This document shows, piece by piece, positions 34,921-46,759 of a stretch of 64,000 nt of DNA. The DNA is from Todiramphus chloris collaris (lineage: Eukaryota > Chordata > Aves > Coraciiformes > Alcedinidae), in contig JANVCC010000076.1 of NCBI GenBank assembly GCA_025345505.1, forward strand, positions 13,098,057 through 13,162,056, read 5' to 3'. The notes beneath the pieces were generated by a model, which saw only the letters and a list, made by a program, of their open reading frames with translations, had not been told where the DNA came from and ran no database searches. The translations under genes were made by a program, and so were the position numbers. Each line of letters begins with the position of its first letter. Within the stretch, counting starts at the first letter, position 1.

Positions 34921-36194
34921 GGTGAGCTGAAAAGTAAAATTACTGAACAGAATTAGTTCTCTTTTCACTCAAACCAGGACAAAGTTAAAGTAAAAAGGAT
35001 TGACTGCCTCACAAGTCTTGCACGCTATATTAATATTCTTGGATATGAATATTATGTTTATGCTTATTCCAATGTCACAATTCCATTGTTATGTTCAGGT
35101 TTTGTGACTAATTAAAAGCCTATTCCATTTCCTCTGGAAGTACCACTTACCTAGAAAGCCTGATTCTTTTTACAGATTTTCTGACTAATGTAATCACTTG
35201 CCCGTAGTGTGTTTCAGTTTTTCTAATTTATCAGTATAATTTTAATTTTTTTAAATTTCACTTTTAGGTCCTATAGTATCACTCTCATACTTTTTTTTTC
35301 TTCCCCCTTTAGAAAACATCTGCTGGATAGGAGCAGGTATATACATCCTTCCATTTGGGAAAAGGTCCTCAATTCTCTGAATTTAGTTTTTCAGACAGCT
35401 GTGCAGAGTCTGTACAGACATTTAATCTAAACCATTTTTTCTATAGCTTACCTATGAGAATGCAATGAGAGACACTGTCAAAACAAACATTGAAGAAGGT
35501 TAGAAATTAGCATCTTTGGCTTCTTTTCCATCCATGCTGCCTAATTTTAGAAGAAAATTAGAGTAGAATTGTAAGATATATTATTCACAGCTCTGTTCTG
35601 TATGTTGCCTTTCACTGGTTCATAGTTTATCAATATTTTGCTTAATTTATCCCACTGTTTTTTCTGAATATTAAATTTAAGACAGTTGGTTTACATTTCT
35701 ATGTCCTTCTTTTCTCCTTTTTTAAAAGTACCTTTCCTGTTTGCCATGACTTTCAAAGAGAACCACTGATGTCTTTGAGATTTCATTGGTAGTTTGATAT
35801 AGTACTTTAAAATTAAGCCTATCATGACTAGTCCCTCTGAAAACATCTAATTTAGATATGCTTCAACCTGTTATCTCCTTATTCAGTACATACCCTTCAG
35901 ATACATGTGTGAAGAGTGACAGCAATCAAATCATAGCTGACTTCTTAATGCACATTGACAAACATGAGACAATAAGTCCTTTTACTTTTGAAAGTGGGTT
36001 AGAGGATTGTTTTTAAAATGGATTAACACCTTAAATATAACCTCAGTTAATCCAGAAGATGTTTTATAGAGCTAAAAACTGAAGTTAGTAATTAACCTAA
36101 ATTATATCACCTCTGTTCCCCTTATACCACAAGTCTCCTAACTTGACAGAGCAATTACCTACCACTCTTTAGTACATATTCGGATTTTGCATGT

Positions 36195-36220
36195 AAACCA
36201 GTACCTAAAGGTACTGGTTT
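36195..36220. repeat. Perfect inverted repeat, 12-bp arms, 2-bp spacer
   Basis: The left arm AAACCAGTACCT (36195-36206) and right arm AGGTACTGGTTT (36209-36220) are exact reverse complements around the AA spacer at 36207-36208. The next outer base pair is T-T (no match). A palindrome this long is not expected by chance at any given site in a window of this size. Confidence 0.95.
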
Positions 36221-39200
36221 TCTGCAGTGTCAGTATTAATGCTGTTTGGATTTTTTTTTTTTTTAATCAACTGTATCAAATCTGTTACACTTTTCATTTT
36301 GTAAACTTGTATTCCTCTCCCTGTATCCATGAAATGGTTTTACAATGCTTCTTTGTAGTATAGTATACCAGAATTTGTAACACATAACCTTGTGAGCCTG
36401 AATCTGAGTCTTTCCTATCCTCAGTCTTGCATTACTGTGCTCTGCAGGGAAAAATATAAAAGGCCCTAAATCCCTGCCCTTTTGATTTATTAAAATTACT
36501 CTGCCATTTTACAGTCCTAGTTTAAGATTCTAAGTACTTAAGAATCAAAGTCTGTCACTTCCTCTTAATCATATTCTAGTCTTACTGTTCACTTGTATTC
36601 ATATCTTGCACATAAGAAGTTACATTAACTTAAACAACTTAAAAAAAAAAAAATTTTGATCAAGGCAGGGGGATTAACAGATATTCCCATTTAGATGTAA
36701 AAAATCATCATCTAATTCAGCTTAAGTTCTTTTCCAAGTTATTTAAGCAAAGTTAATGAAAGTAACACTGAAGTAGTGTTGCACCAGCTTCATCTGAACT
36801 GTTTCAGATCTTAATGAATACAGGTTTTTCAAAGAGCACAAGACTGCTGAACCATCTCCTTGATATTTGATTAGTGCTGAATGATCTGAAAAAGATGTGC
36901 CATTAATAACTGTGCAAGACTTCGTGGATTTATACATTTTTTTAAAAACACTTTAATCTACTTGCCTTTATGTTCATTGAATTTTGCTTTGTGGATTCAG
37001 CTGGATCCCAGAACTCCAAGCAAAATACTGGTTTCACCTGATTTCACAGTGAAACCATGTAAAACCCACACATTCTGACTGGTTTTGATGTGAAACTATA
37101 AAATAGGTTGGCCCAAGTTCATGCAGAAAGTATGTGAACCTTTCAGTGAATGTGGGCTGGGTTCCCAGTTTGAAACATTATATTATACCCAGCATGATTT
37201 TTGTATGGTATTGTATTTGTTGTACATGCTTTGTTTACAATCCATGTCAAAACATTTCTGATACCTTAAAAATTAGCTTTTTCTTCTGTTTGTAGCCTCC
37301 AATGCATGATTGGTTTTTTCAGTAGAAACTGGAGAAAGCTGTTGAGCTGAATGAAGCTGTTTGGAGACTGCCACAGAATGTCTTATATTCGGTTACTATG
37401 TATCGGAATCTTTCTTCATCAGTCCATTTTCTTCAGCATTAATGTTTGTTAATGACTTAAAAAAAAAAAAAAAAAAAGAAAAATAAAAATAGGTACCTGG
37501 ATATCATACTGTGGTTTTGTCAGCTGGGTCATGTCCCATTCACTGATGGTTCAAGATTTTAGTCCTGATTATTTTGTGTCCACAATTTCAGTATATAAGA
37601 TCTTCTTTCCACTGTTATATATGTTATGATTATTAATCCTTGATGAAGGATTTTTATGGAGGGTGAGCATATTTCCTCTTGTGGAAAAGATAGTATAATG
37701 AAAGGCTTTGATTTAATCACTGTTTTGTGATCCAAAGTGTGACATCCTGTGTTCACTTTCTGAGTAGGGCAATAGCTGCAGGTAGTTTCATCAGTGAAAA
37801 TATATGATCTCGTGCTATGTAAAAACACATATTCTAAGAAGATATTAAATTACAGAATATTATCTACATGGTCTTCTTATTTCTTCATGTACCAAGATCT
37901 ACAAAATTTCAGCTGATGGTGAAATGTGTTGTTTGCTTTTAAATCTGTGGTAGTATTACATTCCAACCTAAATACTTACATTGAGACTCCTACAGAGAAC
38001 TAAGCTGTTCTCCACACTATGCTTATCACAAATTGTGTGCCATATGATTTTGATTAATTTGAGGGAGGCTTCCAAAATTTATCATTTTATTCAGCTTATA
38101 AAACCAGATAGTTGTTTTACCTTGCAATACTACTAATATCTCCTATACTTAGAACAGATTTTTTTTTTTTTTTCAGTTATTAGGGATTTTTTGCAAGCTC
38201 CTATTGAAGTGAAAATAAGTGAAGATGACATGCATTTATTCTGAAAAAAAAATTCTGATTCTTTTTATTTAGGAAAAGCTTTTCTCAAAGCTATCACTAA
38301 TGGCACTTGTGGCTGGATGAAGACTATAAGACTTGACGGTTTTAGTGCTTTTCAGCTCCAGAAATTCACAAATACTTCAGAAGTTTAACTGTCTGTGTCT
38401 GGAACAAACACAATTCTTAGGTCATAGAGAACTCTCTCAGGGGTTATTATCCACTTTTATCTAGACCCTTCACTGGGAGAAGCATACTGAGGCATGTCAC
38501 TTTGCTCTTCTTTGCACTACAGCAAGGTAGTTACACCTGGCTCAGCCTAGACCTCGTAAGTGAGGAAAAAATGGGTAATGGATTACATTCAGCACATCAC
38601 AGGCACCCATGGAAGCCAGTGTTGTAAGGAGTAGTGGGTGCCCTGTGAGAAAGAGGATTTGTCCTACAGCAACTGCATTCCAAGCCAAGTCTTGTAACAA
38701 GACAGAATGGTCAGGAAGCTTTAGGGTCCCATGGATGTCATGGTTTTTCTTGCTGGATATCTCAAGCTTCATAAGATGGCACAAGAGAGAAACATCGCTG
38801 GAGATCATGAGTTCCCAATTGTACTCAAGAAAATGCAGAACATGTCTTATATGAATTTAATAGGGGATGTATAATTTGAGGACTGTTATTTTACTTAGCA
38901 CTGCTGGAAACACATCTTACAGTTTCCAGTCTACTTTTTGTCTCATCTTATGATTAGATTATGCACCACTTGGGGAGGAGGCAACCTCAGTGTCTTGTTT
39001 CTTCTGTACCAAGTACAAAGGATCTCAACCTGTTACCCGTTCCATACATCAATTTGTGATATTAAATAATAATTCTTGCATGTGTCCGTGAAGCTTGGCA
39101 AAACAAGGAGTGAGCTTAAAAGCACACAGCAGTGCTTTCTAATGCTTTGAAACAGGCAATGGTGAACACTTCCATCAGCTGTCAGTGAAACCTGCTTGTC

Positions 39201-42032
39201 TTTAAGTGTCTTAGCTAAGAGAAAGTCAGCATTGTCTTGTATCTGCCTTTTCCAATATCCACAATGGAAGCTGCTTTTAAAATAGTTTTCTGAGCCTTTC
39301 CATTTGCTCAGAGTATTTTATCTCCTAGAACATAAATTCATTATATACTGAAGAGAATTGCTGCTGACAAGGTTAATATGAAAGCCTAATCCAGTATTAG
39401 TTCCTCTAGAAAAAATATGCTTTTTGGTGAATGATACTGCAGGCTATCTCATAATGGTAATTATGTCAAAGGTTTTACTCAAGAAGAAAAATATACTTTT
39501 GGTTCTCACATGCTTTCAGAAAAATATATTGTGTTTGTGTGCTACAGAAAAAATTGACATTCTCACTACACTCTGGATGAAGTGCCATCAGACATGTGAA
39601 AACAACCTTAACTCTGTCATTAAAGAGTTAGACTTGCTGGATCCAAATGCACAGATTTATGCACTGAGTGATAAAACTGTATTTTTTGCATGTTAATGTG
39701 GGTTTGTCAGAACTAAACCTAACCTGAAACAGAGTCTGATATTCCTGTTGGGTGAGGAGAACTGAAGAAATGAGTGCTATCGGTATCCCTGTCTCTAACT
39801 TTGTCATCAAAGTGCTGCTTGACCTTGGGCAAGTCACCTCATTTGTGTGTTAGTCTCCATGTTTGTAACAAGAGGTTCATGTTACTCAGAAGTCTTTACA
39901 AAGGGCTGTGATGAAAAGAACACTTAGAACTAAATCAGTGTTACTGCTGTTTCCATTTGAAACTCTCACCTCTTACACTCTATTTATTACATAGCAATGG
40001 AGTTTGGAGTAGCATGTAATTAGGAATTGTAAAGAACATCTAGGAGATAATTTTCCTTTGCTTTACCAGTAGGACAGATTTTATATCCTTTACCTTTTTC
40101 GATGGAAGCCAAAATTGCTTTTCAGTACCATTTGTGAAGATAATTTCCACAGGTTTCAGTTGTTTATAGTAATTCTTTGGGTGATACTGAAGTTTTTTGC
40201 AACTATTTTAGTAAAACTTTCAGTGTTACCAGTAAGCCTCTCTATAAGAACATTTCATTCTAATTGAACACTCATTCCTATATATCATCTGTTACAGTTT
40301 TATTAGGTCATCATTAGAGTGCATATGATTGCTTTTCTTCCTGTATATCAGGATGCTTACCCTGCTCCAGGTTCTGTTTTCCACAGGTAATTCTGCAGTG
40401 CTTTGTTCTAAAGCCTTTCTAATTTATCTGCTTCTATGTAAAACATGCAGTTCTCCAGTAGAGATCTTATCAGTAAAGTCTGTAGAGGTTTTAAATGCTG
40501 TTTTTAATAAGGAAGATCTAATCTCTGATCTTATAATACTGTTTACAGTGGGTTAAATCACATCTAACTGCTAGCACCTCAATAACAGTTGTAACAGAAA
40601 TCAAGGGTGTTCTCCCTGGACATTGTTTTGCTCCTGCAGAGAGAAGGAATGTAGAGGAAAGTGAACACTACATTTTTCAATTCCTAAAGTTAAATGCTAG
40701 CTCCACTGCATCAAAAATTTATTGTTGTTTTGTTAGAGTTTAGATTGAATTCCAGGAATTTCCTATTCTTTGACCTGGATTTTAGAAGGAAGACAAAGGA
40801 GGACATAAATAACAAAGTATGCATCTATGTCAGCATCATCAAAATATAGGCTTGCTTCTCCTAACTCCTATCAATCTTGCTTAGTCCTGTGGGAACTGTG
40901 GTTCTTTACACTTCCCTTGATCGTTCAATGCTCTCCCTGTAGTATTTGCTGCACAGAGAGACCCTGTAACTTGTTACCACCTGCATTATTTTTTGCTGCT
41001 CAAATTATGTTGTAAAGGGGAGAACTAAGGTAGCCAAGCTGGTTCCTCTGCTCATGTCACCTACATTTGGTACAAATCCTCATTTTTTTTTGTATGTGAG
41101 AGCTGTCCTACAAGCTGCACTGAATGACTTCTGCAAGAGAGTGAAGGCAGAGGTAAATTTCATCCCTTCCAAAACTACACTGTTCCTTTCCTATACTGAC
41201 ACAGAAGGATGTATGCACATGCAGTACTCATTTTTCTGGGGCTGCACAGAATTGTTATGCTTACTGTATACTATATCCCTTATTCCAAACATCTCTTTCT
41301 GCTGTACTTGTGTTCCTTGGATGAATATTTATATTTTTGTGGTTGGTTGGGTTTTGTTGTTGTTGTTTGTTGGTCTTTTTTGTATAGTACAATACAGTCA
41401 TGACACTCATTGCTGAACCAAGGTAAAATATAAATTTTTCTAGTAAACGGTCGTTGGTGGAGCTCCAATGGAAGTACACAAATATGTAGGAGATGTCATC
41501 TCTTGTAAGAGTAGTGGTAATCTGACAGGTTAATTTTATTAAAACAAAAAATTTGGTTGCAAATCCTTGCCTGTATTAATCCAGTATCATCTTTACTGCT
41601 TCTACTATCTAAAATTTAGGTGAAGTTTGAAACCACATTCACTTGACTGAATTATCTCCAGAAAATTTCAGTTCTTTAGAGAATACTTTACTTTTCCAGG
41701 GCTTCCTATAGCTACAATTTTTAAAGGCAACCTGACATTTCTACTGTATATAATATGTGAACAAACCAAAAGCAAGTAAAATTTTAGTGATAATTATGGC
41801 ATTCATCTTTACTAGTATTTAATAGTTATTATTCTTCTGTTATTTATTCAGTGTGAACATTCAGTTAAACTCACAATACATGATGTGACTTAAGTATTCA
41901 ACAAAATACCAGAAAAATCACAGCATAGTTTCAGTGTGTACTTCAGTGTAACACAACTATAGTGTGAGGATCAGTTCTCTTGGGATTGCTGCTCGCTGGA
42001 GCAGTGTACTGTTATTAAAGAATGAAATGATA

Positions 42033-42480
42033 ACCAATCCGAAGGAGGTAATTCTGAGTTATCTTGAAGCTGTATAAATGAAAACCAATCATGCTGAGAA
42101 ACTAATAGGCCGAAATAAAAATTATTATCTGCTACTAATTAAGATGGCATGGAGACATGCAATTACAAACTAATTGCTAATGGACTTTTCTTTTAGAAAG
42201 ATCTTGATGTAGTTCATTAAAACTGTGATTTTGTTGTGGATTGTGTACTTGCACTTTGTTAATATCTACTGTTAAAGAAGGGAATTTAAAGCTTTAAATC
42301 TGGCACACCATGATACTTTATTTCACACTAAATTTAATTGCACATGCAGTATATTTCGGTTATAGGACAGGAGTTTTGCTAAAGAGTTGGCCAATGTGTT
42401 GAATTCACTCACTGATTTAAAGTGGTAAATGAAGTTTAGAATTCTCCTTGATAGCTTTGCTCAGAACAGTAGCTAATTAA
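42033..42480. promoter_or_regulatory. Candidate noncoding regulatory element (AT-core motif cluster)
   Basis: Within about 450 bp there are two CCAAT motifs (42033-42037, 42085-42089), TAATTA at 42136-42141 and 42474-42479, CAATTA at 42160-42165 and TAATTG at 42171-42176. These are homeodomain-type cores, with three inside 41 bp. This is motif reading only. In AT-rich DNA such matches are common, so function is speculative. Confidence 0.25.
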
Positions 42481-43367
42481 AACATGTCAGTAGAACTGTG
42501 AATTAAACACTGGCATGATATCCCTCCATAAACAATATAGGAGCATACTACATAGTAAAACGTGGTGTTGCTTGCTTTAGCAATTAAGTCTTAATTCTTT
42601 GTTAGTTTTGATTATTTTATTAGCTAATGTCACTAAGAGTACAAGTTCATCCTACTCATATTTTCCTATAAATACTTTCTAACTTATCCTTTGTCATTGT
42701 AAAATGTTTAAATGCATTCAGTGTGGAAGATGACCAGACCTTGTGTCCTATGTATGCATATATCTCCCTAATAGTGAATGGCATTTCATAGCTTTTATCT
42801 TTTAGAAAGGTAGGGAGATTTTGATTCTATCAGCTCTCTCTGAATAATCTTGAAAAAAAATGAGACTCATTTCTTGATGTACATCGGCCTCTTTAATTAT
42901 CATCCATCTACAGTTTTCCAGGGTTATAGTAAAAGAATCCTCAAGTGTGGGTACAGACACACAGCTAGCTCACATTGACTGAAATGACTGTAAAAGTGGT
43001 TTCCTAGCAAGCACACACAAAGAATTCAAGTATAACCCCAAAAATCTATCAGCAGTGTTATCTTTTGTGGTGCACAGATTCTAGGGTAACTGTGTTGACA
43101 GAGTTAGAGCACATTCTTGGCATTTCTGGGAATAAATGAGCAGTTTTTTATCATAAAAAGACAGTCAGGGTAGCACATGTTGACTGTAACTCAAAAATCA
43201 CAAAACCGTCAGTCAGAAAAGAAGCCCATCTTTTAATTTTATTTAGAAAATTTGAGAAAGTTAAAATTCAGAATTTAGGAAATTTTAGAAAATTTTCTCT
43301 GTCTTATGGTTTTAAAATAGAAGCTTGCAATTTATTTCACCAGTTTCTGTTTATGAGAGAGAAATTC

Positions 43368-43385
43368 ATATATATATATATATAT
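43368..43385. repeat. (AT)n microsatellite
   Basis: Nine uninterrupted AT units. A similar array of just over ten units lies at 62669-62689. Confidence 0.95.
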
Positions 43386-45321
43386 TCAAACATAATATAT
43401 GCAGAATGCATTCTGAATTTTAAAAAGCTGTGTTTGGGTAGTTGGAATTTTCAGTCCATAATATGAATTATTTCATCTCTCTCTCTCTCTGTGGTGAGAT
43501 GGTACAGGCTGGCTACAAGCACCATTTTAAACAGCAGCAGCATACCAAATTAATGTACTGCAAGCATAATTTTAAAGGGTATTTTTTTTTGTTTGAAATC
43601 CATATATTCTGCCAATGCCAGTAATAGCAGCAAGATCTGCCATTCAACAGGAAAGTAATTAACAGTGATGATAATAGTATTTCAGCATCCATTCTTAGCC
43701 ACTGCATCACGTTGTCATAAGAAACCTGAGGCCCAATTCTGTGCAGGTAGAAGTCAGGAAATGTTGGGAAAATGTTTCATATTCACTATGCTTTCTGTTT
43801 TCTATTGTGTCATTGGATAACCTAGGAAATAAAAATTCAGAGATTTATATTCCTTTTCTGATAAAGTATTTTTTGGAGAATGCAAATAGGTGTGACAGTA
43901 TATGAAACAGTGTGCAATTTCTCCTTCTCTGGTTCTTCCAAAGGGACATTTGTCTTGGTCTTAATTTTTTTTCTTTCTCCTCAGCCAAGAAGTGCTGTCT
44001 TTGCAACTAGATGTGTCTGGGCACATTTATATTGCATGGTGTAATTCTTCTGGCAGTGGGAAGGACTATACTGCTTGATATAACATGTAAATTCTAAGTT
44101 CTCTGATCCTCAAAAGGAATAAAGAGAACAACATCCTGAAAAAAGCAAATGCATAGGACACTATCAGAAGCGAATAAAGATAATGTGATATATTTGATAA
44201 AATAAATATTATTATATTGAAGAGGTTATCTTGGCCTTTCAGGGCCTTGCTGTTTCAGGAACCTTAAATGATAATGAAATTCCCATTTCATTAGAGCTGT
44301 TGATTAATATTTGGCAATGTACTCTCAATGAATATGTGCAGAGACCTGGTGTTTGTTTTTTTTTTTTTTAATTTCTACTTAAATATTTATTATTTGAGTA
44401 AGTTACATAGGGTTTTTTAATTTTTTTTTTTTGTTTATCACATAGTCCTTCTGTCTCTCCACTTATCCTTTGACTTCCTCTTCACTCATTCTCTCATCAA
44501 AGAGTTCTTAAGGATGCTCCATGTTTATGTTCTCTGCATGTTTATTTCACCTTTTAATGGGATAAAATGGTATGGCTAGTGTGTTGGTACTTTGCTGACC
44601 ATCTTTTTAATATCTGATCATCACTTGTTCATTAATTTATATTATTTTTTAAATTAATTTGCCTTTGAGAAGTAAATGTTGTTTCTTGTAACGTATGAAA
44701 ATAAATCAGTCCCAAAGGGTATCTATTTTATGTTTATAGCTATTGTGTATTTATAGGTATGTTTATAGTGAGCCAATAGTACACAGATTAAATCTAAACA
44801 TTAATTGAAGCAGTTTGACTGTTACGAATTCAGTATCAGTCAGTGAGAGATAGGTAGTCTCACAGTAGGTATTTTACCCTTAGATGTACTATAGAAAAAA
44901 GTAGCTGACATCTATTTTAATTTGTCTTGATGGGAAGACTGAAAGAAGTAATGGTTGATAGAAAATAAATCAGCTTATTTGCTGCCTATACAAAGAAGAA
45001 AAAAAAAAATTAGTTTTTTAATATTTGGGATGTATCTGTCAGTCTCAGATGAATGTTTTCATGAAAGTGTGTCTTTGCTAGGATGTACTGTTTTGTTAAA
45101 ATGTACTAGCTAGATGCGTTCTTATTTTGAAAAGGGACTGTGAGAAAGGTACATAGTAGCCTGGTATTTGGTCAAAGATTTCTGTATTCAAGTACTTACC
45201 GTGTTTGATCCAAAATCCAAATCATGGCATGAAAAATTCATGGGTCGTAAACCTTGTGTATTCCTTTTGCCTTGTTCACACATGTAGTCTAATTGGGGAT
45301 GGGGAAAAAAAGGTAAAAGGA

Positions 45322-45393
45322 TTTTTGGTTTGGGTTGTGGCTTTTAGGTTTTTTTGTTTGGTTGGTTTGTTTTGGGGTTTTCTTTGTGTTTTC
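45322..45393 (+). repeat. G/T-rich low-complexity tract
   Basis: The longest G/T tract in the window, about 70 bases with GGTTTGGGTTGTGG, GGTTTTTTTG and GGTTGGTTTG segments and only a few A or C. It belongs to the same class as the tracts listed at 3770-3830. Confidence 0.85.
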
Positions 45394-45949
45394 TTTATAA
45401 CATAAATATATGGTCAAATCAGAATCAATTGATGTCAGTTGATTAAACTGGTGACAGACATGCTAAGAAAACTAGGAATTTCAAGGGATACTCTCATGGA
45501 AAGAGTTACATGCTATACTAGAATTGTGCTCTCTAAGTTTGGAAGAGGTGGTGTGGTTTTTGGGTTTCAACGGAAAATGGTGATTGTCACACTATAGCTT
45601 ACAGTATCCTCAGAGAAGAGGCTTGGGAAAAGGTGGGGTTTTAGTTCTTCCTTGTTTTTCCTTGGTTTCTGGTAACTAGCTAAGGATGCTTAATGTAAGA
45701 ACTGTAGCTGACTTCTTCCCAGTGTTCAAAATATTCATATATGCTGTATAAAAAGAAAAAGTAACAAACATAGGGTTCTGGATTCTGCTGCAATGCCTGT
45801 GTGACATTTTGGATCTGAAATATTTTGGTTTTGTCCTCCCCAATAAAGTCCAAGTGTTAGTGTAACTGTGCCCCTGCTGAAGCGCGCTGTAGTTTTTCCA
45901 TCAACTTCAGGAAACCTAAAATCGCTGAAAGTTATTTTCCTTTCCTATG

Positions 45950-46754
45950 TGTCCTGGTTTGAGTGAGAACAAAAATAATTCTGTTCAGTAATTTTACTTT
46001 TCAGCTCAGTTCTTCTAACTAACTGCACTGTCAGAAGTCAGCAGCCTGTTCTCACAGACAGTGTCTGCTGCTAGCAGTGATAACACCCCATGGTTAGAGT
46101 TACTACCAAGGATTGGTGTGCAGAACAAGGCCACTGCTGGGTCTCGTGTACCACATTGGGGGGTGCAGAAAGTGAAAGGCTGCACCTGCAGGGAGGAGTG
46201 GACAGGACAGGTGACTCCAAACTGACCATCAAGGTATTCCAGCCCATATACGTCATATTCAGCATAGAGCTGTGGGATCTGAAGCGTCTGTGGCTCTTCT
46301 CCTGTCTTGGACTGCTTTGCCAGCTTTTGCTTGGCTTGGCTCAGGTCTTCTTTCTGTTCCTTCCTTGGAGCATCCAAGGAGGACTCTGTCCATTCTGCCT
46401 TCAATCCAGTCTGTGTGTTCCTGAATCTGGTAACAGAATCCAGCTCCTGAACACATCTCCCATCTGCTGCAGGGCCCAGTCTGGGACTCCCCTGGTGCCT
46501 GCTCAGCATCAGTGGTGACAGTGATGTAATTACCATCAGGGGGGTTGGGTTTGATACTGGTTTTGTACATATTTGTATATATTCCATATTTATAATTATT
46601 AATTTCATTTTCATTAAAGCTGTTCTAGTTTCCTTTTCTAATTGCTAAGTTTCTCTCCCTTATTCCCTTTCTCCTTCACTTTGGGGAGGGCGGAGGGTTA
46701 ACAGAGAGTGTCTGTTATAGGTCTAAGGGGCTTTCCTGACTGTAAACCGTGACG
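45950..46754 (+). mobile_element. Solo LTR of the ERVL-like family
   Basis: This 805-bp LTR on the plus strand starts TGTCCTGGTTTGAGTG and ends AACCGTGACG (a CA end changed to CG). It is flanked by a perfect 5-bp target duplication CTATG (45945-45949 and 46755-46759), the size expected for class III (ERVL) elements. A poly(A) signal ATTAAA lies at 46613-46618. It is the same family as the LTR at 31758-32569, in opposite orientation. By eye the two differ at about 18 of 235 compared positions, roughly 8%. No internal sequence remains, so it was reduced to one LTR by recombination between its ends. The 199- and 142-codon frames across it are incidental. Confidence 0.92.
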
Positions 46755-46759
46755 CTATG

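Larger units (their letters stand above)
31758..34981 (-). mobile_element. ERVL-like (class III) endogenous retrovirus, incomplete
   Basis: This minus-strand retroviral fossil has a full 3' LTR (31758-32569, 812 bp, TG...CA ends), a polypurine tract AATAAGGGGTGGAA immediately before it (32570-32586 on the plus strand as its complement), pol-derived sequence (about 32830-34910), and the outermost ~57 bp of a matching LTR at the far end (34925-34981). Pol parts in order are an RT thumb/connection, RNase H and integrase. There are only about 260 bp between integrase and the polypurine tract, so there is no env, as in ERVL elements. Gag, protease and most of RT are not present. The element is broken in several places. 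Flanks (TAGGT and AAGTT) do not form a clean duplication. LTR similarity to the copy at 45950 suggests tens of millions of years of age (inference). Confidence 0.9.
34982..45944. other. Gene-free AT-rich DNA, 11 kb
   Basis: No exon, RNA gene or transposon is recognised. Visible items are a 26-bp near-perfect palindrome (36195-36220), homopolymer runs (36251-36264 T, 37459-37477 A, 38160-38174 T), a (TA)n run (43368-43385), G/T-rich tracts (41340-41380, 45322-45393), and an AT-motif cluster at 42033-42480. The longest open frame, 120 codons at 41054-41416 (plus), has a hydrophobic C-terminus created by a G/T-rich tract and no recognisable domain. Confidence 0.55.

Noticed and set aside
41054-41416. 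120-codon open frame with hydrophobic end, possible membrane protein
   Set aside because: The hydrophobic Val/Leu/Phe stretch is the translation of a G/T-rich low-complexity tract; the rest has no family resemblance.
46015-46614. 199-codon minus-strand open frame, with overlapping 142- and 103-codon frames
   Set aside because: They lie wholly inside the ERVL solo LTR (45950-46754). Similar frames occur in the related LTR at 31758-32569. LTR sequence is not coding in this family.
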